NCBI GenBank assembly: GCA_024639025.1
Contig: JAHEJF010000006.1
Coordinates: 1 to 16,967 of the forward strand
Source of the DNA: Ahrensia sp.
GTDB lineage: Bacteria; Pseudomonadota; Alphaproteobacteria; Rhizobiales; Rhizobiaceae
Direction of reading: 5' to 3'
Length of the DNA: 16,967 nucleotides
Below are positions 1 through 5,069 of the stretch, piece by piece. Below the pieces are notes generated by a model. That model did no database searches. It worked only from the letters and a program-made list of their open reading frames with translations, and had not been told where the DNA came from. Position numbers and translations under genes: made by a program. Every line of letters starts with the position of its first letter. Position 1 is the first letter of the stretch.

Positions 1-2
1 CA

Positions 3-101
3 TGGCAAAACCGGCGCAACAACCAACGCAAAATCGCCAACTGGCAATTCACCAACGACGATGCAAGAACAAAGCTTGTGAAACTCTATCCATCAATCTA
101 A
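3..101 (+). pseudogene. 3' end of an IS630-family transposase gene (cut by the window edge)
   Basis: The frame that is open from base 3 to the TAA at 99-101 encodes 32 residues ending in NWQFTNDDARTKLVKLYP followed by SI. This tail (WQFT..DAR.KL..LYP) is how I remember the C-terminus of IS630-type DDE transposases; it is recognition from memory, not a search. The catalytic DDE residues would lie to the left of the window, so it cannot be said whether the full gene is intact. It has no upstream signals here. Just downstream lies CTAG (115-118), and IS630 elements are known to insert at TA, often within CTAG, so the element may end there. It is typed as pseudogene only because it is a fragment in this window; it could be the end of a complete, active gene. 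Confidence 0.7.
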
Positions 102-118
102 TTGATTCAGTCTACTAG
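102..118. mobile_element. Probable right end of the IS630-type element
   Basis: Between the transposase stop codon and the CTAG tetranucleotide at 115-118 there are only about 14 bases, the usual place for the right terminal inverted repeat of an IS630 element. The TA at 116-117 is the natural candidate for the duplicated target. The left end is outside the window, so the inverted repeat cannot be confirmed here. Confidence 0.35.
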
Positions 119-141
119 GGTTGGTGTCGTTCCGTGAACAT

Positions 142-228
142 CGCCATCCCGGCGAAAGCCGGGATCCGGGGGCGGATCACATAAGCCGGCCATTTGGCAC
201 TGGATTCCGGCTTTCGCCGGAATGACGG
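142..228. repeat. Dispersed palindromic repeat, copy 1
   Basis: Two arms face each other: the left arm at about 142-168 contains CCCGGCGAAAGCCGGGATCC, and the right arm at about 201-227 is its near-perfect reverse complement (TGGATTCCGGCTTTCGCCGG). Each arm also holds a smaller hairpin (CCGGC-GAAA-GCCGG). The same arm recurs at 3401, so this is a multicopy genomic element. Repeats of this type are common between genes in alphaproteobacteria and give false ORFs containing 'IPAFAGM' when translated, as happens here on the minus strand. It may form a strong RNA hairpin if read through. Confidence 0.85.
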
Positions 229-257
229 AATTAGGCTAACGACGCCAATCCTCACCC

Positions 258-286
258 CTTGAAACCCAAAAACCCGCTCCCTATTT
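258..286 (+). promoter_or_regulatory. RpoH (sigma-32) type heat-shock promoter of hsp20
   Basis: A CTTG -35 box at 258-261 (CTTGAAA in full) and a CCTATTT -10 box at 280-286 are separated by 18 bases. This fits the alphaproteobacterial RpoH consensus CTTG-N17/18-CYTATNT at every specified position. Transcription would start near 292-294, directly before the first hairpin of the leader at 295, which makes the assignment self-consistent. Confidence 0.75.
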
Positions 287-292
287 TTACCT

Positions 293-386
293 TTGCGGAT
301 GCCAAAACCGGGTCCGCACCTGTCGAAACAGCCCGGCCCATCGCGGCGGGCGCCAAGAAATGACATTGCTCAAGGAGAATGTTGTC
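293..386 (+). promoter_or_regulatory. ROSE-like RNA thermometer in the hsp20 leader
   Basis: The predicted leader holds three hairpins: GCGGA 295-299 with TCCGC 313-317; GCCCG 331-335 with CGGGC 347-351; and a last one that covers the ribosome binding site. In the last one TTGCTC (366-371) faces GGAGAA (374-379): C369-G377, U370-A376, C371-G375, with G368 left bulged, then U367-A378, U366-A379, A365-U380 and C364-G381. A UUGCU or UCGCU sequence pairing imperfectly with the Shine-Dalgarno, with an unpaired G, is the hallmark of ROSE elements, which melt on heating and so release translation of rhizobial small heat-shock genes. Folding was done by eye. Confidence 0.7.
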
Positions 387-839
387 ATGTTTGATTTTAC
401 GCCACTCTACCGTTCAACCGTCGGTTTTGACCGTCTGGCCCAGATGCTGGGCGAGGCCTCCAATGTCGATACGCCGACCTATCCGCCCTATAACATCGAG
501 CGGCTCGGCGAGAACGAATACCGCATCACAATGGCTGTCGCCGGCTTTGCCGAGGACGACCTGTCGATCGAGGTCAAGGAAAACGCCCTTACGGTTTCTG
601 CTGCAAAGGCTGACACCGGCAACGGCAACCGCGAGATCCTGCACCAGGGCATCGCCTCACGCAGCTTCGAGCGCCGCTTCCAGCTCGCCGACCACGTCAA
701 GGTGACCGGCGCTGATCTGGAGCACGGCTTGCTTCACATCACCCTGCAGCGCGAGCTGCCTGAGGCCATGAAGCCGCGCAAGATCGCCATCACCGCCGCC
801 AAGGCGCAAAAGACCATTGAAGGCAAGAAGGCCGCCTAA
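387..839 (+). CDS. Small heat-shock protein, Hsp20/IbpA family
   Basis: This 150-residue protein is an ATP-independent chaperone that binds unfolding proteins in the cytoplasm and holds them for DnaK/ClpB. The N-terminus MFDFTPLYRSTVGFDRL is typical of rhizobial Hsp20 proteins. The alpha-crystallin domain covers about residues 33-125, with the GADLEHGLLHITL signature at 108-120 and a C-terminal I-x-I motif (IAI, 133-135) used for oligomer assembly. The ATG at 387 is preferred over the in-frame ATG at 360 because AAGGAGA lies eight bases before 387, and 360 falls inside the RNA thermometer. It is preceded by an RpoH promoter, followed by a terminator, and so is a single-gene heat-shock unit. 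Length and composition are normal. Confidence 0.95.
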   Translation: MFDFTPLYRSTVGFDRLAQMLGEASNVDTPTYPPYNIERLGENEYRITMAVAGFAEDDLSIEVKENALTVSAAKADTGNGNREILHQGIASRSFERRFQLADHVKVTGADLEHGLLHITLQRELPEAMKPRKIAITAAKAQKTIEGKKAA

Positions 840-868
840 AGCGCCTGACCCACATCTCTGCAGTACAG

Positions 869-902
869 CGGGGCGCCTTGATGAGGCGCCCCGTTTCGTT
901 TT
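869..902 (+). terminator. Rho-independent terminator of hsp20
   Basis: CGGGGCGCC (869-877) and GGCGCCCCG (885-893) form a perfect 9-base-pair GC-rich stem with a 7-base loop, followed by a T-rich tract (TTTCGTTTTG). It lies 30 bases after the hsp20 stop codon. Confidence 0.9.
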
Positions 903-982
903 GCACCTGTTCAACTGAAAATGGATTCTGACTTGCGCCAGGGTGGCGCCCGTTCTGCCTACCAAAAGTAGCATAAAACAGC

Positions 983-998
983 TGGCACACTTTATGCT
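983..998 (+). promoter_or_regulatory. Possible sigma-54 (RpoN) promoter
   Basis: TGGCAC (983-988), five bases, then ATGCT (994-998) matches the sigma-54 consensus TGGCAC-N5-TTGCA/T with one mismatch. The key GG (984-985) and GC (996-997) have exactly ten bases between them. Transcription would begin near 1009, about 67 bases before the ATG at 1076. No activator binding site was recognised. A chance match is possible, so confidence is moderate at best. Confidence 0.4.
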
Positions 999-1075
999 TG
1001 TTAAACGCTTCCACCCGCCTGGACGACTCAAAACGGCACAGGCGCAAGCGTAAAACCAAATCAGAGTCTTCAACA

Positions 1076-1474
1076 ATGTACGAAGATGACAAGTCAGCTT
1101 CTCTCGCACGATTCCGCGAACTGATCCCCGATGTCGGCGATTTCAACATCAGCCTCTTTGTGCTCGAGCTGATCCGCGAACTCAAGATCACCTCGCACAA
1201 ACGCCAGCATGAACTGGCCGGCGGCCCGAACCACGAGCTGTGTCTAAAGGCCATGCATTGGCTGGCCGGCGAACACATAGTGGCGCTCGCCGGCGACACC
1301 ATTCAATTGACAGTCGCAGGTCATCGCTCACTGAAACACGCAGCCATTGCAGACCCGCAACTGTCCGACTTTCTGGCCGGCGACAGCCCCGACCCGGACA
1401 GCACCGAAGCAAACCGCATGGTCCTGGCAATCCTCAAAGCCCACTTCGAACAACGCCGTCGCCACAAACCGTAA
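1076..1474 (+). CDS. Hypothetical protein with a winged-helix-like core
   Basis: I do not recognise this 132-residue protein. Residues 12-38 look helical. The segment from about 52 to 90 (helix with AMHWLAGEHIVAL, then a short strand-turn-strand AGDTIQLTVAGHRSL) has the pattern of a winged-helix DNA-binding domain, where a hydrophobic helix is followed by a wing ending in LT.AG...L. This points to a small regulator or an adaptor, but no effector domain is visible. The C-terminus is basic (EQRRRHKP). The reading frame is open from a TTG at 998, but that codon overlaps the possible sigma-54 promoter, so ATG 1076 is chosen; its ribosome binding site is weak. It converges on the integrase-like small gene. 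Cytoplasmic, with no signal peptide or membrane segment. Confidence 0.65.
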   Translation: MYEDDKSASLARFRELIPDVGDFNISLFVLELIRELKITSHKRQHELAGGPNHELCLKAMHWLAGEHIVALAGDTIQLTVAGHRSLKHAAIADPQLSDFLAGDSPDPDSTEANRMVLAILKAHFEQRRRHKP

Positions 1475-1571
1475 ACAGCCCCGCCCTGTCGTCCCGCGCC
1501 GATGAGATCGAACCGGCCCTGTTGTTGGGCTTCAGCTTCACCATTCCTGACGGCTTAATCGAGCTGGACCC

Positions 1572-1859
1572 TCAAGCCCGGCGCTTGCCCGGAAACGGCA
1601 GGATGTTGTCATTTGAACTCTCGATTGGCCGCCAGACGAGGCCGGATGTCCGCCGGGCGACGTCGAATTCGGCCTGCCACTGCACAAGGATTAGTCTGGC
1701 GCGCTCGGTCGCGGTATCCATGCAGGTTGTGTGCAGCGATTTCTGCAGCGCTTTTGTGCCGACCGTTGCCCGCACATCCGCCGGTACCGCCACGCGGATA
1801 TGCCAATTCTCCTGACGCATGGTCAGATGTGACTGCCCTAGTGTTACGCTTTTACTCAT
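1572..1859 (-). CDS. Small protein resembling an integrase N-terminal domain (DUF6538-like)
   Basis: This 95-residue protein has residues such as WHIRVAVPADVRATVG followed by a K.LQKSL.T.....A..RA..I...WQAEFD pattern. That is the layout of the small N-terminal domain (DUF6538-like) of many phage-type tyrosine recombinases, which normally precedes a core-binding and a catalytic domain. Both are absent: the frame stops after 95 residues and I see no R...HxxR...Y tail nearby. It may be a remnant of a prophage or island integrase, or a free-standing DNA-binding protein. The ATG at 1859 is chosen; the frame extends to a TTG at 1889 with no better ribosome binding site. The family assignment is from memory and needs a profile search. 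Confidence 0.6.
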   Translation of the reverse strand: MSKSVTLGQSHLTMRQENWHIRVAVPADVRATVGTKALQKSLHTTCMDTATERARLILVQWQAEFDVARRTSGLVWRPIESSNDNILPFPGKRRA

Positions 1860-2203
1860 AACCAGCTCTTGAAGTAGATTCTCAATCAACAGGTTATCCC
1901 CAATTAATAAACATCCGGTGAAAACCGGTTAATGGGCGATGAATCCGGGGAATTCGGGAATATCCAGCCATTCTGCCGCTGCCACGGATGCACTCTGTCT
2001 TGTTATGGACAAACTAAATGGCTTTGAAAGCGCATGGCTGATTGGTAGTTTCAGTCAGCAGTTTGCTGCTCACCTCTAAGGGGCACCTCGCTGCAAACCC
2101 GCGAGATCCCACGGCACAGCTGTTGTGGGGTCTCGCATGATTCTGGCCGTATGATCACCAAAACCGGAGTATTGCCCTTCTGCACCGTGCGGCAAAAAGC
2201 CGG
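1860..2203. other. Non-coding stretch between the integrase-like gene and ltaE
   Basis: I find no convincing gene here. The promoter of the integrase-like gene should lie at the left end. A short hairpin with a GAAA tetraloop (CCGGT 1915-1919, ACCGG 1924-1928) and a long hairpin at 2101-2136 are the only structures seen. A 24-codon frame at 2005-2079 lacks a ribosome binding site. Confidence 0.6.
2101..2136 (+). ncRNA. Long hairpin, possible part of a small RNA
   Basis: GCGAGATCCCAC (2101-2112) and GTGGGGTCTCGC (2125-2136) form a 12-base-pair stem with a 12-base loop. The only non-Watson-Crick position, T2107 against G2130, would be a U-G wobble in plus-strand RNA but an A-C mismatch in minus-strand RNA, which favours a plus-strand transcript. 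No T-run follows and no promoter was recognised, so an RNA gene is only a possibility. Confidence 0.3.
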
Positions 2204-3262
2204 CTAACCCGCTGCCCGTGCGGCCGCAATCAGCGCATCGACATCCTCATCGCGCGTCGCGAACGATGTCACCAGCCGCGCGAACACCTCATCCTCACCG
2301 ACCGTGTCGATCACAGGCCCCGCACCGGGCCACAGATGGTAGACCGCACCGGCGGCCTTGAGCTCATCATGCAGCGTGCGCGGCAGAATCGGAAACACCA
2401 GATTGGCGTCTGCGCCAAGCGGCACGCGGACACCGGGAATTTCGGCAAGGCCTGCCGCCAGCCGGCCGGCATGGGCGTTGGCGCGCCGCGCGTTGTCGAG
2501 CCACAGATCGTCTTTCAGGTAGGCTTCCATCTGGGCGCCGAGATAGCGGCCCTTCGACAAAAGCTGGCCGCCGCGCATGCGCCGGTAGGCAAAATCCTCA
2601 GCAAGTGCCGCATCGAAAAAGATCACCGCTTCAAGCGCCAGCGCGCCGTTCTTGGTCGCCCCGAACGACAGTGCATCGATGCCGGCCTTCCAGGTCATTT
2701 CGGCGGGCGTACATTGAAGCGACACCAGCGCATTGGAAAACCGCGCACCGTCCATATGGACCTTGAGGCCCTTGCCGTGTGCCAGACCTGCAATCGCCGT
2801 GAGCTCATCGAGGCTATAGACGGTGCCGAGCTCGGTCGCCTGGGTTATCGAGACCGCCGCGGGTTTTGAATTGTGTTCACCGCGCACGAAGGTTGCCAGC
2901 TTCGCCTCAAACGAAGCGGCGGTCAGCTTGTTGCCGGCACCATCGATGCCATAAAGCTTGGCACCGCCGGAGAACATCTCAGGGGCTGCACATTCATCGA
3001 CGCTGATATGGGCATCTGCATGGCAAAGAATGGCGTTGAACGGCTGCGCCATGGTCGATAGCGCCAGCCCGTTCGCTGCCGTGCCGCTGGCCACCAGGAA
3101 GGTCGAAACCTCTCGCTCGAACACCTCATTGAGCGCCACCTCGGCACGTTTTGTCCAATCGTCGCTCGCATAGGCCGGCGCGGTAAGCGTTTGGTTCGCC
3201 GCCCCGATCGCGGCAAGAATGGCGTCATCGACACCGTAGACATTGTCGCTGGCAAAATTCAT
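2204..3262 (-). CDS. ltaE: Low-specificity L-threonine aldolase
   Basis: This 352-residue cytoplasmic, PLP-dependent enzyme cleaves L-threonine and L-allo-threonine to glycine and acetaldehyde. It belongs to the fold-type I family that also contains bacterial beta-eliminating lyases. Visible landmarks are the cofactor-phosphate loop SGTAAN (59-64), the histidine that stacks on the PLP ring in HADAHIS (His85), the aspartate that contacts the pyridine nitrogen in HMDGAR (Asp171), and the Schiff-base lysine in FGATKNG (Lys204). Length is usual for the family. A GAGGA ribosome binding site precedes the ATG by about nine bases. It lies downstream of rhlE on the same strand, but about 260 bases and a repeat separate them, so co-transcription is unlikely. 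Stereospecificity cannot be read from the sequence. Confidence 0.92.
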   Translation of the reverse strand: MNFASDNVYGVDDAILAAIGAANQTLTAPAYASDDWTKRAEVALNEVFEREVSTFLVASGTAANGLALSTMAQPFNAILCHADAHISVDECAAPEMFSGGAKLYGIDGAGNKLTAASFEAKLATFVRGEHNSKPAAVSITQATELGTVYSLDELTAIAGLAHGKGLKVHMDGARFSNALVSLQCTPAEMTWKAGIDALSFGATKNGALALEAVIFFDAALAEDFAYRRMRGGQLLSKGRYLGAQMEAYLKDDLWLDNARRANAHAGRLAAGLAEIPGVRVPLGADANLVFPILPRTLHDELKAAGAVYHLWPGAGPVIDTVGEDEVFARLVTSFATRDEDVDALIAAARAAG

Positions 3263-3370
3263 CCGCTGCAGTCCTCGCGTCGCAAAAGATGCGCGGGCTT
3301 AGCATGATGGCAGGTACGGTGGAAGTGGTATGGGGAGATGGATTGACAAGGTCGACACCAACCCTGCTTC

Positions 3371-3389
3371 CCTCGGGCTTGGCCCGAGG
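3371..3389. repeat. Small perfect hairpin next to repeat copy 2
   Basis: CCTCGGGC-TTG-GCCCGAGG is a perfect 8-base-pair inverted repeat with a 3-base loop. No T-run follows on either strand, so it is not a classical terminator. Motifs like this are common intergenic palindromes in alphaproteobacteria. Confidence 0.6.
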
Positions 3390-3400
3390 AGCCATTAATC

Positions 3401-3505
3401 CGTCATCCCGGCGAAAGCCGGGATCCAGAGCAGCACAGCAAGGCTTTGCCTCGTAGCCCCTGGATCCCGCATCTGCGCGGCTACACCGCTTGTCCGGGAT
3501 GACGG
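3401..3505. repeat. Dispersed palindromic repeat, copy 2
   Basis: The left arm (3401-3427) starts CGTCATCCCGGCGAAAGCC and closely matches copy 1 at about 142-168. The right outer arm (CCTGGATCCCG at 3459 and CCGGGATGACGG at 3493) mirrors the left arm, but its inner hairpin is replaced by a different sequence (about 3470-3490). The element sits between ltaE and rhlE, directly after the rhlE stop, and may serve as a 3' stabiliser or terminator for rhlE. Confidence 0.85.
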
Positions 3506-3521
3506 ATTTTGTTCGGTCCCG

Positions 3522-4769
3522 TTACGCCGCTTTGCGGGTGTTCTGCCGGCTGCGCTGATTGCGGTTGCGGCGCCGTGGCGGTGACGATCTGCGAGCTGGC
3601 GGCTTGCCGCGGCCTTGAGCCGACTTGGCAAAGTCTGCCGGCACGTCGCCGACCGGTGTCAATGGCCGCTTGATCAGTTTTTCGATCGCTTTGAGCTGCG
3701 CCCATTCCTCGATATCGCACATCGAAATGGCGATGCCGCTGGTGCCGGCCCGCGCCGTGCGGCCAATGCGGTGCACGTAGCTTTCCGGCTCGTTCGGCAA
3801 TTCGAAGTTGATCACATGGGTGACGTGGTCGATATCGATGCCGCGCGAGGCGATGTCGGTGGCAACCAGCGCCCGGGTGCGGCCGTCCTGAAAGTTCTTC
3901 AGCGCCCGCTGGCGGTTGTTCTGCGACTTGTTGCCGTGAATGGCCTCGGCCTTGATGCCCGATTTGGCCATCCGCTTGACGACCTGATCGGCGCCGCGCT
4001 TGGTCCGGGTGAAGACGATCACCTTCGACAGATCGGCATCATCGAACAACTTGACCAGGAAATCCTTCTTGGCCGGTTTGCCGATGTGATGCACGCGCTG
4101 CTCGATCCGGTCGACCGCCACCGTCTTGGCGGCAATCTCGACGCGCTCGGGCTCATACAGGATCTCTTCGGCGAGCTTGGCAACCTCGGCCGGCATTGTC
4201 GCCGAGAACAGCATCGTCTGGCGGTCCTCCGGCAACAGATCGACAATTTTGCGGACATCGCGGATGAAGCCCATGTCGAGCATGCGGTCGGCCTCATCGA
4301 TGATCAGGTATTCGCATTCGCTAAGCTTCAGCTGGCCCTGGTTGATGAGATCGAGCAAGCGGCCCGGCGTGGCGATCAGGATATCGACGCCGCGCTTCAG
4401 CGCGGCAACCTGCGCACCCTGCGAGACACCGCCCATCACCACCGTGTGGTGCAGGTTGAGATGAAACCCGTAGGTCTTGATGCTGTCCGAAATCTGCAAG
4501 GCAAGCTCGCGCGTCGGCGCCAGGATCAGGGCCCGGGTCGTGAATGGCAACGGCTTGATGCCGTCTTCGTTGATGTTCTGCAACAGCGGCAGCGTGAACG
4601 CCGCCGTCTTGCCGGTGCCGGTCTGGGCAATGCCCAGGAGGTCGGCGTCTTCCAGGAGAAGCGGGATCGCCTTTTGCTGGACCGGTGTTGGTTTATGGTA
4701 TTGTGCGGCCGTCAGGGCCTTCACAAGCCGGTTGGTCAATCCAAGCTCGGCAAATGGTGAATTCGTCAA
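3522..4769 (-). CDS. rhlE: DEAD-box ATP-dependent RNA helicase, RhlE type
   Basis: This 415-residue cytoplasmic protein unwinds RNA, typically during ribosome assembly and mRNA decay, and often matters in the cold. All helicase motifs are present: Q motif around 10-32, I AQTGTGKT (48-55), Ia PTRELA (85-90), Ib TPGR (134-137), II DEAD (158-161), III SAT (189-191), V TDIASRGID (304-312) and VI HRIGRTAR (333-340). The tail after about residue 380 is short and very basic, rich in Arg, Pro and Asn, as in RhlE proteins where it binds RNA. The start is TTG: AAGGA lies about nine bases upstream, an in-frame stop lies five codons before it, and no ATG fits. The gene has a long structured leader of its own and is likely transcribed alone. 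Confidence 0.93.
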   Translation of the reverse strand: MTNSPFAELGLTNRLVKALTAAQYHKPTPVQQKAIPLLLEDADLLGIAQTGTGKTAAFTLPLLQNINEDGIKPLPFTTRALILAPTRELALQISDSIKTYGFHLNLHHTVVMGGVSQGAQVAALKRGVDILIATPGRLLDLINQGQLKLSECEYLIIDEADRMLDMGFIRDVRKIVDLLPEDRQTMLFSATMPAEVAKLAEEILYEPERVEIAAKTVAVDRIEQRVHHIGKPAKKDFLVKLFDDADLSKVIVFTRTKRGADQVVKRMAKSGIKAEAIHGNKSQNNRQRALKNFQDGRTRALVATDIASRGIDIDHVTHVINFELPNEPESYVHRIGRTARAGTSGIAISMCDIEEWAQLKAIEKLIKRPLTPVGDVPADFAKSAQGRGKPPARRSSPPRRRNRNQRSRQNTRKAA

Positions 4770-4975
4770 ATAAATAGTTCCTTATTGCGGGCGAACCGCC
4801 ACGCGCAAAAGCGCACGCACCGATTCCGGCCGCATTGCCTAATGTCCACGCGCACCTGGACTTAATGCTGTTTTGTTGAAAAAAGTCTCGAAACAATAAC
4901 GCCCAATCAAAGGGCGAACCGCGCGATCGCGAGAAATTCTATTGCTCATATGCCTATGTTGCAGTGCAATGTCAA
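4770..4975 (-). promoter_or_regulatory. Promoter and long structured leader of rhlE
   Basis: On the minus strand a TTGACA box (4975-4970) is followed after 17 bases by CATATG (4952-4947), a plausible but weak-in-the--10 sigma-70 promoter. The leader of about 170 bases contains a hairpin CGCCC/GGGCG (4900-4904 with 4912-4916), a second GTCCA/TGGAC (4842-4846 with 4855-4859), a third GCGC-TTTT-GCGC near 4803-4814, and an 11-base direct repeat (GCGGTTCGCCC on the minus strand) at 4789-4799 and 4912-4922, the first copy just before the AAGGA ribosome binding site. Long leaders on helicase genes often control expression in the cold; that role is inferred here. The bases from 4976 to 5069 hold nothing further that I recognise. 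Confidence 0.45.
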
Positions 4976-5069
4976 GGTGGCGGGCCCGGGATCGTTAACT
5001 CACTGTTTCCACCACCCGCTCCCCGTACTGCCGCCCGCCGGGCGCGACCCGAGCAAAGTATTGTTGGAT

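Noticed and set aside
115..366. 83-codon minus-strand frame upstream of hsp20
   Set aside because: It translates the palindromic repeat (IPAFAGM) and lies over the hsp20 promoter and leader, so it is a typical false ORF.
985..1000. Similarity to the lac promoter sequence (CACTTTATGCTTG)
   Set aside because: Only about a dozen bases match and no lac-type -10 box or operator follows, so the match is taken as chance.
998..1075. TTG start at 998 for the hypothetical protein
   Set aside because: The added 26 residues are rich in Arg, Lys and Ser, unlike the rest, and the codon overlaps a possible sigma-54 promoter.
2005..2079. 24-codon frame before the hairpin at 2101, possible leader peptide
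   Set aside because: There is no ribosome binding site, no run of regulatory codons and no plus-strand gene downstream to be attenuated.
3395..3631. 78-codon minus-strand frame at the rhlE 3' end
   Set aside because: Its end is again the palindromic repeat read as IPAFAGMT and the rest is an rhlE shadow frame.
3615..4760. 381-codon plus-strand frame opposite rhlE
   Set aside because: It is a shadow of the GC-rich helicase gene. All DEAD-box motifs are on the minus strand, and the plus-strand translation has no recognisable domain.
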